Source: Verrucomicrobiota bacterium
Lineage (GTDB): Bacteria; Verrucomicrobiota; Verrucomicrobiia; Verrucomicrobiales; Akkermansiaceae
DNA: 64,000 bases
Assembly (NCBI GenBank): GCA_017301995.1
Contig: JAFLEH010000019.1
Location: 62,001 to 126,000 of the forward strand
Direction: 5' to 3'
The notes beneath the pieces were generated by a model, which had not been told where the DNA came from, ran no database searches, and was given only the letters and a program-made list of their open reading frames with translations. Position 1 is the stretch's first letter, and the number at the start of each line of letters is the position of its first letter. The position numbers and the translations under genes are program-made. This document shows positions 51,507 to 59,425 of the stretch, piece after piece.

Positions 51507-52308
51507 CGGATTTGTCCGCTACACCGCCAAGATGAAAGGCGCGTTCACCGTGGCACGGTTGCTCAGACGCTATCCGGAAAAGGTCGGCCGGTCGTTGGAG
51601 TCCCTGGTGAAACAGGAGGCGCGCGGACTGGCCGTGGAACTCGCCCGCAACACCCGGCCGTTCGGGTTCTCGGAAAAGGCGAGGAAACTCGGCGAAAAGG
51701 CGGTCGCGGGCGACATCGACAAGGTGTTCGCGGTGCCGTCGGACGCCTTCACGGAAATCAGGAAATCCGATCCGGCCGCCGCCGACCGGTTCTGGGCGAA
51801 CATCACCAACCGGCGGTTCTCGCGGGCGCAACAGGCGCTCCGGTCGTCCAACTCGGGTTGGAAGGACATGCCTGTCGGCCGGCTTGATCCGAAGCTCCAT
51901 CAGGAAAGCCGGACCGGTCGCTGGGCCAACGTGAAGCGCAAGGTTCCGGCGCAGATCGTCACCGGCCCGAAGGCGCGCGACACTTACATCGCCAGAATCC
52001 AGAAGCGGGTCGGCTTCGCCAAAGGCTCGTGGATCAACGCGGCGAAAGCAATCGGCGGACGGGTTCGCGGCGCGGCGCAATGGGCGACCCGGCACAAGCG
52101 ATCACCAGGCACCGCCACCGTCCGGACAGGCGATAAACCAGCGGTCACGCTCGTCAACAGGCTCGACTACATCGACGATGTGACCACGGCCAAAGGGATC
52201 GGGATCGCTTTGCGGATCGCCGCTGCCAGGTTGCGCAAGGCGCTGGTCACCTCGCTCCTGAAGATCGGCGGGCGCACCAACCGGGACATGAACCGCCGCG
52301 CCGGTTGA
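51499..52308 (+). CDS. tail completion / head-tail connector protein (hypothetical)
   Basis: 269 residues, very basic (RLLRRYPEKVGRSLESLVKQ, KRKVPAQIVTGPKARDTYIA). The N-terminal pattern of long helix plus 'LVKQEARGLAVELARNT' resembles HK97 gp10/lambda Z-type proteins. Position between connector and tail terminator agrees. The stop codon is inside the TTGAC that precedes the next gene. Confidence 0.5.
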   Translation: MSDGFVRYTAKMKGAFTVARLLRRYPEKVGRSLESLVKQEARGLAVELARNTRPFGFSEKARKLGEKAVAGDIDKVFAVPSDAFTEIRKSDPAAADRFWANITNRRFSRAQQALRSSNSGWKDMPVGRLDPKLHQESRTGRWANVKRKVPAQIVTGPKARDTYIARIQKRVGFAKGSWINAAKAIGGRVRGAAQWATRHKRSPGTATVRTGDKPAVTLVNRLDYIDDVTTAKGIGIALRIAAARLRKALVTSLLKIGGRTNRDMNRRAG

Positions 52309-52327
52309 CGCGGCGGCCACGGGCACG

Positions 52328-52753
52328 ATGCCCAACATGATCGAAGACCGCCTGACAGCCCTGCTCGCCACATGGATCGACACCAACCGTCCCTCGGGGT
52401 TTCCATCGGATATTCCCATCCATGTCGCCCGCCGCGACGAGATCCGCACCCGCCCGTGCGTGGTTCTCGACGCGACGGAATCAAAGCCGTTTCCCGCCAT
52501 GCCGGGCACAGCCCGCGTGAAACTCGACGCGCATCTGTTCACCCAGGCGGACGACACCCCGGCGGAAACCCACGCCGAATGGGCGGCACTGCTCGCCGCG
52601 ATGCTCCGGGACAAGCCGGCCATCAGGACATCGCTGACATCGGAAACGTTCCTGCTGCACGATTTCCTTCCCCGCGACAGCGTGACCACCCCGGACGAAG
52701 CCAGGGGCCGGGAAACCACGCTCACCTACGAGGCGGTGGTCTCGGCGGTGTAG
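52328..52753 (+). CDS. tail terminator-like protein (lambda gpU position)
   Basis: 141 residues (MIEDRLTALLATWIDTNRPS; RPCVVLDATESKPFPAMPGT; HLFTQADDTPAETHAEWAAL). The layout helix, then strands, then 'l.a.L.......' corresponds to minor tail/tail terminator proteins. TTGAC is 23 bases upstream at 52305. Confidence 0.5.
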   Translation: MPNMIEDRLTALLATWIDTNRPSGFPSDIPIHVARRDEIRTRPCVVLDATESKPFPAMPGTARVKLDAHLFTQADDTPAETHAEWAALLAAMLRDKPAIRTSLTSETFLLHDFLPRDSVTTPDEARGRETTLTYEAVVSAV

Positions 52754-52772
52754 TTGACACGCCCGCCGGGGC
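52754..52772 (+). promoter_or_regulatory. TTGAC start element before the tail tube gene
   Basis: TTGAC begins exactly 19 bases before the ATG at 52773 and lies in the gap between the two genes. Confidence 0.5.
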
Positions 52773-53150
52773 ATGCCCGCCCAACTCCTCGGCACCACCG
52801 GAAACTGGGGGATTCCAAACGACCAGCCGGGAATCCTCATCACCGACCTGTCCTTCGACTTCTCCAACCAGGAGAAGCAGGTTCTCGACAAGGCCGGCGA
52901 GGTCATCGGCCTATCACTCTATCAGGAGAAGGTCGAAATCAAGCTCTCGGGCCTTGTCGCCAAGGCGTCGTCTTTCAACGGCAAGATCGGCGCGGCCATC
53001 ACCCTGGCCAACGCCATTCCGGCCCACCTCCAGTCCTCGGGCGGAACCACCGTCCTGATGCAGGTCAGCCGCAGCCTCAACAACGAGGACTTCGAGAAGA
53101 TCGACCTGACCGCAACCCACTATCCGTTCGTCAGCAGCGGCGGAGCCTAA
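52773..53150 (+). CDS. tail tube protein (probable)
   Basis: 125 residues, beta-rich: ILITDLSFDFSNQEKQVLDK, GLSLYQEKVEIKLSGLVAKA, KIGAAITLANAIPAHLQSSG. The pattern of strands around 'K.G.viG......' and its place before the frameshifting chaperone fit a siphovirus tube subunit. No exact family recognised. Confidence 0.55.
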   Translation: MPAQLLGTTGNWGIPNDQPGILITDLSFDFSNQEKQVLDKAGEVIGLSLYQEKVEIKLSGLVAKASSFNGKIGAAITLANAIPAHLQSSGGTTVLMQVSRSLNNEDFEKIDLTATHYPFVSSGGA

Positions 53151-53168
53151 CCTATCACCCAACCCGAG

Positions 53169-53570
53169 ATGAACGCAGTATCCCACATTTCGTCCACCGC
53201 CACCGGCAACACCTGCCTCGCCGCAGCTCTCACCGCCGTTGGAATCCCCCTTGCCGAGAAACCGTTTGTCCGCGTGGTCGGCGACGGCATCCGAGGCGAG
53301 CGCCATGTCTGGTTCTTCGAACCCAACAGCCCGGACGGCCGCATGCAGACCAAGGAACTCATCGCCGCTTGGCATGACGACGCCTGGCACCTCGCCAACC
53401 CGGAGCATCCGTTCGCCTACATCAAGTGCGCCCTGCTCAACCGCGAGCGGCTCGTGGACAAAGTGAAACAGGACGTGCCCATCGCCTGCGTGAAACGCCG
53501 GGGCAAGATCGCCCTGATCCCCCTCGACGCCCCGCCAGCCACCGAAGACCTGTTCCTCCGCTACCTCTGA
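53169..53570 (+). CDS. hypothetical tail-region protein
   Basis: 133 residues (AALTAVGIPLAEKPFVRVVG, RHVWFFEPNSPDGRMQTKEL, AWHDDAWHLANPEHPFAYIK). Similar proteins of phages in this phylum lie before the tail chaperone, but I cannot name a function. Not membrane-associated. Confidence 0.55.
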   Translation: MNAVSHISSTATGNTCLAAALTAVGIPLAEKPFVRVVGDGIRGERHVWFFEPNSPDGRMQTKELIAAWHDDAWHLANPEHPFAYIKCALLNRERLVDKVKQDVPIACVKRRGKIALIPLDAPPATEDLFLRYL

Positions 53571-53577
53571 GACCCCC

Positions 53578-53997
53578 ATGAACGACAACGACCGCCAATC
53601 CAGCCTATCCGCCGCCTTCCACGCAGTCGAAACCATCGTGGGCGGTCACGCCATGCGCCCGCTTTCGCTGGCCAGCTACGATGTGCTGCTCCGCACCGGC
53701 AACCCGCTGGTCAAGGGGGAGACGCCCGCCGAAGGAACGCCCGAGTTCACGGGTGCCCTGATGGGATTCGTTTATGCCCACTGCGCCCCGTGGCCCGAGG
53801 TGGTTAGATCGTCCTTCAACGACCAGGGATTCCGCGAGGCGGCTCTGATCTTCTGCGGCGGGCTCACCCCGACCGATTTCCAAACCGCGTTCAAGCGACT
53901 TGAGGAACAAAGCCGCGAACTGGAGGCGGCGCAGGTGGATCCGGTCGGAGGGCTGGCCGGAAAAAAGCCCCACCCTGCGACGAACCCGGCTTCCTAG
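53578..53997 (+). CDS. tail assembly chaperone, short product (gpG-like)
   Basis: 139 residues, mostly helical, between tube and tape-measure genes, the standard location of lambda gpG. The codon string near the end contains A-AAA-AAG in frame at 53961-53967, a strong -1 slippery site; ribosomes that do not slip stop at 53997. Short product is presumably the abundant form. Confidence 0.7.
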   Translation: MNDNDRQSSLSAAFHAVETIVGGHAMRPLSLASYDVLLRTGNPLVKGETPAEGTPEFTGALMGFVYAHCAPWPEVVRSSFNDQGFREAALIFCGGLTPTDFQTAFKRLEEQSRELEAAQVDPVGGLAGKKPHPATNPAS

Positions 53998-54212
53998 CCG
54001 CCCAGGTGTTCGCCATCGCCGCCGAAACCGGTTGGCCCGAGGAGCGGATCATATTCATGCCGCTGGCCCGGCTGTTCCAATACCAGCACTGCCTGCTGCG
54101 GCGCAATGGGGTAAGGACGCATTGGAGTAGTGTAGGGCTGGCCCAACCCAGCCTGCGGGAACAGTTGGGGGCGCTGCGGCTAAGCTGGGAAAGTAGATCC
54201 GATATTGCCTGA
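53578..54212 (+). CDS. tail assembly chaperone, -1 frameshift fusion (gpGT-like)
   Basis: After slippage on A-AAA-AAG at 53961-53967, the -1 frame reads on without a stop through the former stop position and continues as MFAIAAETGWPEERIIFMPL-containing sequence to 54212, about 81 extra residues (211 in total). The extension includes FQYQHCLLRRNG, as in GT-type C-terminal domains. This is the same logic as lambda G/GT, with a dnaX-type slip sequence. No obvious downstream pseudoknot was examined. Confidence 0.75.
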
Positions 54213-54274
54213 TTTTCAAATTGACGGGAAATCCAAGGATACTAACCTTGCCCGTGTAGTAATCGCCTCACTCC

Positions 54275-55270
54275 ATGAAATCTCCATTCCTGATAAGTAT
54301 CATCACCCTGATAGTTGCGACCGCTATCGGCATAAACGCCCAAGATGCCTCCACCGCTCTACCCTGGACCTCAACGGACGGTCGGGTAATTTACGCAAAG
54401 TTCGTGAAACTCGATGGTGAGGCAGTGATCGTTGAAAAGGAAGGCAAGCAAATCACAATTCCGTTAGCTAGGCTATCGACCAAAAGCGTGCTCGATGCGA
54501 CAAACCTGGGAAAGCAACAAAGCCAAAGGAACGCTGAAAACAATACCGCCACCACCGCAGCACCGGTAATGGATAAGAATCTGACTGTGGATCTCGGTGA
54601 CGGTGTAACGATGGAATTCGTGTTGATCCAACCTGGGGCGTTCACCATGGGAGTGGACAGGTTGAATGAAATAGGTAAAGAGGGTCACAAGGTGACTTTG
54701 ACCAAGCGGTTTCTTCTCGCGAAATACGAGGTCACACAGGAACAGTGGGAGAAAGTCATGGGCTACAATCCGAGTAAGTTCAAAGGTCAGAAAAACCCGG
54801 TCGAGTCGGTAAGTTGGACCGACTGCCAGAGCTTCATAACAAAGTTGAATACAAAAATGCCGGGGCGTGGCTTCCGATTGCCGACGGAAGCAGAGTGGGA
54901 ATACGCCTGCCGAGCCGGATCTTCCGGCAGCTATTGCTTCGGTAACGATTTGCGCTTTCTGGTCGAATACGCATGGCTTGGCAACAACAAATACACGACT
55001 CAGCCGGTGGGCGAAAAGAAGGCGAACGAGTGGGGTTTGTATGATGTGCATGGCAACGTGAGCGAATGGTGTGAAGATTGGTATGGAGACTATCCAGCAA
55101 CCGCCGTGGAGGATCCAGTGGGCGCTCCATCGGGGAAGCTCAGAGTGAACCGGGGCGGCTCCTGGTATGATGATGCGAACTCTTGCACTGCCGCAGCCCG
55201 CAGGAACAGCTCCCCGTCTGAGATAAGCAGCAAGATCGGATTGCGTCTGGCCCGCAGTTCAGCCCCATAG
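54275..55270 (+). CDS. exported SHD1 + SUMF1/FGE-fold protein (cargo inside tail operon)
   Basis: 331 residues. Signal peptide MKSPFLISIITLIVATAIGI. Residues ~30-75 are an SHD1-like module (WTSTDGRVIYAKFVKLDGEA, then ITIPLARLS). Residues ~105-330 are a SUMF1/FGE-sulfatase domain (MEFVLIQPGAFTMGVD, YEVTQEQWEKVMGYNPSKFK, PVESVSWTDCQSFITKLN, FRLPTEAEWEYACRAGSSG, NVSEWCEDWYGDY, NRGGSWYDDANSC). No Cys pair of true FGE is evident. The gene sits between chaperone and tape measure, is less GC-rich and has no TTGAC start element at normal distance, so it looks inserted. Together SHD1 and SUMF1 are common in Planctomycetes/Verrucomicrobia cell-surface proteins. Confidence 0.8.
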   Translation: MKSPFLISIITLIVATAIGINAQDASTALPWTSTDGRVIYAKFVKLDGEAVIVEKEGKQITIPLARLSTKSVLDATNLGKQQSQRNAENNTATTAAPVMDKNLTVDLGDGVTMEFVLIQPGAFTMGVDRLNEIGKEGHKVTLTKRFLLAKYEVTQEQWEKVMGYNPSKFKGQKNPVESVSWTDCQSFITKLNTKMPGRGFRLPTEAEWEYACRAGSSGSYCFGNDLRFLVEYAWLGNNKYTTQPVGEKKANEWGLYDVHGNVSEWCEDWYGDYPATAVEDPVGAPSGKLRVNRGGSWYDDANSCTAAARRNSSPSEISSKIGLRLARSSAP

Positions 55271-55377
55271 CCCCAGTCTGTGCTGTAACGAACGGAACGA
55301 ATTGGCAAGCGAGCGGAGCCAGCCTAGCAATGGAGAGAAAGGCGCTAGGCATGAATCAGTCCAGCGTAACACTTCGG

Positions 55378-55396
55378 TTGACTCCGCCCCCGGCGC
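55378..55396 (+). promoter_or_regulatory. TTGAC start element before the tape measure gene
   Basis: TTGAC begins exactly 19 bases before the ATG at 55397, downstream of the inserted SUMF1 gene, which suggests the element belonged to the tape-measure gene before the insertion. Confidence 0.5.
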
Positions 55397-57145
55397 ATGA
55401 GCGCCCTCACCGTCACCCTAGGAGCCGACATCACCGCGTTGAAACGCGCCATGGCCGGTGCCACCGAGCTTGTTGCCGCGTCCGCCAAGCGCATGGGCAA
55501 GCTCACCGGTGCGGGGCTGGCGGGACTTGGCAAGGGCGGTGCGGCGGCGCTGGGCAAGGGATTTGATATCGCAGGTGTCGCGTTCAAGGCGTCCATCGGT
55601 GCCGCGATGGCGGGTGGGGTCGCAGCGGTTGGTGTCGGTATGAAGTCGGTCATGGCCGCGGCCGACTTTGAGCAGACCAAGGTGGCGTTCGCCACACTGA
55701 TCGGTGATGCCGCCAAGGCCGAGGAAACCTTGGCCAAGCTCCGCAAGCTGGGTGCGGAAACCCCGTTTGAGTTTCCCGAACTGGCCGACGCGGGCCGCAA
55801 GCTGATCGCCTTCGGTGAATCCGCCGACTCGGTGCCCGAAACCCTCCGCAGGATCGGCGATGTGTCCGCAGGCGTGCAGGCACCGATCAACGAAATCGCC
55901 GAACTCTACGGCAAGGCGAGGGTCCAGGGGCGGTTGTTCGCCGAAGACATCAACCAGCTAACAGGGCGCGGCATCCCGATCATCCAGGAACTCGCCAAGC
56001 AGTTCGGCGTGTCGGACTCGCAAGTCAAGAAGCTCGTGGAATCCGGCCAGGTCGGCTTCCCCAACATCGAAAAGGCGTTCATCGACATGACCTCGCAGGG
56101 CGGCAGGTTCTCGGGCATGATGGAGGCGCAGAGCAAGACCACCTCCGGCCTGTTCTCCACGCTCAAGGACTCGATCAACGAGGTGTTCCTCACGCTCGGC
56201 CAACCGATCAATGACGCCTTGCGCCCGCTCATCGCCGATGCCATCGCGATGATTGCCAAACTCGCCCCGATGGCTGCGGCGGCGGGCGCGGCGGTCCGGG
56301 ATGCGATTCGATTCGTCATCGCCGCCTTTCAGAGCGGCCAGGTGTTGGAGTTGGTCGCATCATCGCTCAAACTGGGGTTCGCGGTGGCGGTCAACTCACT
56401 GGTGAGCGGACTGCGGCTCGCAGTGTCGTTCTTCTGGTATCTCATCACCGACGGTGCGATGTGGAAGGGCCTGGGCGAGACAATGTTAGGCTTGGCCGCC
56501 GGACTCGGTGCCGCGCTGCTCAACGCCATCCAGGCACCCATCGCCTATCTCGGAGCCGGAATGGACTGGGTGGCCGCCAAACTCCTCAAGGGACTGCTCA
56601 AAATTCCCGGCATGGACGAACTGCTGGGATTTGGCGAGGGCGATGTGACGGATGATTTCGGAACGCTGCTGGAAGCCCAGAAAGAAAGCCTGCGCGGCAT
56701 CGCCGACGGCATCACCGTGGCGGCCGGCGAACTGATGGGCGGCGGCGCGGCGGGCCTCGCGCAAAGTGCCAGGAACGCGGCGGAGAAGGCGGGGAGTTTC
56801 GGAACCGATGACCTGATAGACACATCTGGACTCAAGGATGACATGGCGCGGGTGATCGGCTCGATCCGCGATGCGATGCCCAAGCCCGAGGAAACGAAGC
56901 GGGTGGCGAAGGCGGCGGAGAAATCGGCGGGGGAATCCAACAAAGCCACCGCCGCCAGGGAGGCGAGGCTCGCCCCCATCGTCACCTCACTTGGCAAGGT
57001 GGGTGGCGGCGGATATGTGACGGGGGCTCTCGACGCGCAGCGGGAGAACAACCGGCTCACCGGAGAAACCAACCGGTTGCTAACCGACCTTAACCGCAAG
57101 GTGGAAAGACTAGGCGGCGGTGGCGCGGTCGCGGCGTTCGGTTAG
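55397..57145 (+). CDS. tail tape measure protein
   Basis: 582 residues. The N-terminal part (LGADITALKRAMAGATELVA; FEQTKVAFATLIGDAAKAEE; FEFPELADAGRKLIAFG; GKARVQGRLFAEDINQLTGR) is typical of TP901-type tape measures. Hydrophobic segments lie around 290-420 (AFAVAVNSLVSGLRLAVSFF-like) and a coiled C-terminus ends the protein. It sets tail length and passes through the membrane on DNA entry. Short for a tape measure, implying a short tail (very roughly 90 nm). Confidence 0.88.
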   Translation: MSALTVTLGADITALKRAMAGATELVAASAKRMGKLTGAGLAGLGKGGAAALGKGFDIAGVAFKASIGAAMAGGVAAVGVGMKSVMAAADFEQTKVAFATLIGDAAKAEETLAKLRKLGAETPFEFPELADAGRKLIAFGESADSVPETLRRIGDVSAGVQAPINEIAELYGKARVQGRLFAEDINQLTGRGIPIIQELAKQFGVSDSQVKKLVESGQVGFPNIEKAFIDMTSQGGRFSGMMEAQSKTTSGLFSTLKDSINEVFLTLGQPINDALRPLIADAIAMIAKLAPMAAAAGAAVRDAIRFVIAAFQSGQVLELVASSLKLGFAVAVNSLVSGLRLAVSFFWYLITDGAMWKGLGETMLGLAAGLGAALLNAIQAPIAYLGAGMDWVAAKLLKGLLKIPGMDELLGFGEGDVTDDFGTLLEAQKESLRGIADGITVAAGELMGGGAAGLAQSARNAAEKAGSFGTDDLIDTSGLKDDMARVIGSIRDAMPKPEETKRVAKAAEKSAGESNKATAAREARLAPIVTSLGKVGGGGYVTGALDAQRENNRLTGETNRLLTDLNRKVERLGGGGAVAAFG

Positions 57146-57155
57146 CGACACGCCA

Positions 57156-57656
57156 TCACCGCAGACCCTCGGTAACCACATCCCATTTTTCGAGAAACGG
57201 CTCAAGGACGGATTCCAGAATCGCAGAGTGCATCGAGTCCCACTTCTTCGGTCTCCTGCCGCCATGCCTCGCCAGAAACTCCTTGTGCCCTTTGACAAGC
57301 AGGTCCCTCAGGTCCTCCCACCGGCACACATAGTAGCGGTCACTCCGGTCCTCGCAAACTCTCACGAAGACCATCACAAGCCCAATCACAGGGCACTTCT
57401 TTTTGGAGCCGACAACCTGTTTCTCACCATCGAAACCAATCTCACAGAATTGGCGGATGTCGAGCTGCCACGAGTTCGCTTTCCCGGCCTTGACCTGGAT
57501 GAATACGTGCTTTCCGCGTTCGTCGGCCGCGATGATGTCGTAATGGGGGACGTTGCCGGTGAAGGTGGTCGCTATCAAACCCATCCGGGAAAGTTCGGCC
57601 GCAACGAGATACTCGCCTGTCTGCCCCACAAGTTTGTTGCTTCTGCCGGTTGCCAT
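57156..57656 (-). CDS. PD-(D/E)XK nuclease-like protein, antisense cargo gene
   Basis: 166 residues from the ATG at 57656. GQTGEYLVAAELSRMGLIAT (conserved E), then HYDIIAADERGKHVFIQVKA supplies D and QxK of a PD-(D/E)XK core, as in Hjc-type and restriction-like proteins. The C-terminal part has WEDLRDLLVKGHKEFLARHG. It runs against the tail operon between tape measure and the next tail gene. A longer frame reaches 57884 but would overlap the plus-strand gene. Defence or superinfection exclusion is a guess from position. Confidence 0.65.
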   Translation of the reverse strand: MATGRSNKLVGQTGEYLVAAELSRMGLIATTFTGNVPHYDIIAADERGKHVFIQVKAGKANSWQLDIRQFCEIGFDGEKQVVGSKKKCPVIGLVMVFVRVCEDRSDRYYVCRWEDLRDLLVKGHKEFLARHGGRRPKKWDSMHSAILESVLEPFLEKWDVVTEGLR

Positions 57657-57728
57657 CGCGGGCGGATTGTCCACTACGGGAGGGTGGCCCGTCAAGCCGT
57701 GTCCGGTTGACTCCGCGCGCCGGTGGAG

Positions 57729-58457
57729 ATGCCAAACCACATCGCCATCCAGCCGGGCCGGCTCTATCCGCAGCCGGGATACACCCTCCAGATCGACAGG
57801 GAGGGCAAGTGGACCGCGACCCAGATCTATCTCTGCCACCGCGCCTCGGCGATCACGCTGATGCCGCGTCCCGGCACCCCGCACCCGGAGGTGCCGTTCA
57901 TCACCGTCTCACAGGTCACGACCACCTTCACCGAGGGCGACCTCGCCGAGATCGCCTGCCAATACGCCGGGGCCGAGGAAAAGCCCCCGGAGGACGAAAA
58001 GGCCAACGCGGTTTACACGATGGGGCTGTCCCTGTCGGAGGAGCCGCTGCTCAGCCACAAGCGCTACAAGGACATCCCACAGACCGAACGCGAGGCGATC
58101 CAGCAGATCATCTCGGGCAAGGACAAGGACGACCAGGGCAACAAGCTCCGCGACAAAGTGGAGAGCGAACTCGGGATCGAGGCGCTCTCGAAGATCGACC
58201 GCGGCCAGACGAGCTACTACAGCCCCCGCGTGACCTGGCGCGAAAGCTGGGTGCGCGACAAACCGGCGTCCGCCGCGGAACTCAACGACATCGGCAACAT
58301 CGCCACCCCGTCCGGCCCCGCGCCGGATCTGGCGGGCGACCGCAACTGGCTCAAGAACGGCATCACCCAGAACCAGGACGGCAAGTCGTTCCGCCTCGAA
58401 AACGAATGGCTCGCCAGCGACCGGGGCGGATGGGACGCGCAAATCTACAACGACTGA
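57729..58457 (+). CDS. tail-associated protein (hypothetical)
   Basis: 242 residues (MPNHIAIQPGRLYPQPGYTL; TFTEGDLAEIACQYAG; PQTEREAIQQIISGKDKDD). Hydrophilic, with acidic helical middle. It follows the tape measure after the antisense insertion. A GTG at 57723 is an alternative start; TTGAC at 57707 is 22 bases before the ATG. A distal tail or baseplate role is inferred from position. Confidence 0.55.
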   Translation: MPNHIAIQPGRLYPQPGYTLQIDREGKWTATQIYLCHRASAITLMPRPGTPHPEVPFITVSQVTTTFTEGDLAEIACQYAGAEEKPPEDEKANAVYTMGLSLSEEPLLSHKRYKDIPQTEREAIQQIISGKDKDDQGNKLRDKVESELGIEALSKIDRGQTSYYSPRVTWRESWVRDKPASAAELNDIGNIATPSGPAPDLAGDRNWLKNGITQNQDGKSFRLENEWLASDRGGWDAQIYND

Positions 58458-58462
58458 CCGCC

Positions 58463-59398
58463 ATGAGACTGCCCAACAAAAAGAAACCCGGCGACCCGGT
58501 CATGGCGGAGGACTGGAACCTTCTGTTGGACGCCGTGGCCGCACGCACGCCCCGACCGGGCGACGGGCTGAAGTTCATCTCGTCGTCCGGCGGCTTCGCC
58601 TATTCGTCGCCGAGACCGGTGGATTCCATCCAGGGGCATCCGCCCTTCTCGGTGATCGCGATTGCCAAATCGGGCGGCGGCTATCTGGTGACGATGAAAG
58701 AGGGATGGGTGATCGAACGGCAGCCGAAAACCGGGTCGAAACCGGCGGTGAAGTTCCGGATGCCGAAAGCCTCCGGCACCGCGCTCGACTCGACTCCGAG
58801 GCCGCAAATCCCCATGGGCTTCGGCAGCATCGCCTGGTGCCGCGTGAGAACCCTGGCCGACGGCTCCATCACCGGGGATCCGGAGATCGTCGTCTCGGCG
58901 GGCGACGAGAACGGAGTCCACTACTATCCCGAGGACCCCGGAGCGTCGGGCCAACCGGGCGACTGTTTCATCCGGCTCTTCAAACTGGAAAGCGACGGCG
59001 GCGTTCCGAGGGTGCGGGTCTATCAGCAGAGCGACATCGAACACTGGGCGCAGTTGTGGACCGGGAAAAACCTCGGTTCCGGAGCCCGCGTGTTCAAGGA
59101 ACACTTCGAGGACGAGAACACCTACCGGTTCCGCACGGTCAAGGGCATCCTGCCTATCAAGGCGGAGGAAAACGGCGACGAGATCGAGATTTCGGTCGGA
59201 GGCGGAGGCAATCTCAATCTGACGATCCTCTACGCCTCGTTCGACGCCGACGGCCGCAAGGTGATGGAATCCCCGGAGGTCGAAAGCGTGCTCTATTGGC
59301 GGGGCGGGATGTTCGTCGGCACCACCGATCCGGACGACGGCGATCCCCCGGACGGCCTGGTCGAAAAATCGGTGAGCCTGGCACGGGATGTGACCTGA
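58463..59398 (+). CDS. tail/baseplate protein (hypothetical)
   Basis: 311 residues from the ATG at 58463. NKKKPGDPVMAEDWNLLLDA is followed by beta-rich segments (FSVIAIAKSGGGYLVTMKEG, RVRTLADGSITGDPEIVVSA). The 'kpGdpi.a.dwN.l.daVa' N-terminus is common in phage tail proteins of this phylum. It probably forms distal tail structure. No enzyme motif seen. Confidence 0.55.
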   Translation: MRLPNKKKPGDPVMAEDWNLLLDAVAARTPRPGDGLKFISSSGGFAYSSPRPVDSIQGHPPFSVIAIAKSGGGYLVTMKEGWVIERQPKTGSKPAVKFRMPKASGTALDSTPRPQIPMGFGSIAWCRVRTLADGSITGDPEIVVSAGDENGVHYYPEDPGASGQPGDCFIRLFKLESDGGVPRVRVYQQSDIEHWAQLWTGKNLGSGARVFKEHFEDENTYRFRTVKGILPIKAEENGDEIEISVGGGGNLNLTILYASFDADGRKVMESPEVESVLYWRGGMFVGTTDPDDGDPPDGLVEKSVSLARDVT

Positions 59399-59425
59399 CC
59401 GCCGGTTGACAGCGGCACATCGGGC

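Noticed and set aside
47352..55270. Diversity-generating retroelement acting on the SUMF1-fold genes
   Set aside because: No reverse transcriptase, accessory gene or template repeat was seen in the window, and the 3' ends do not show adenine-biased variable codons.
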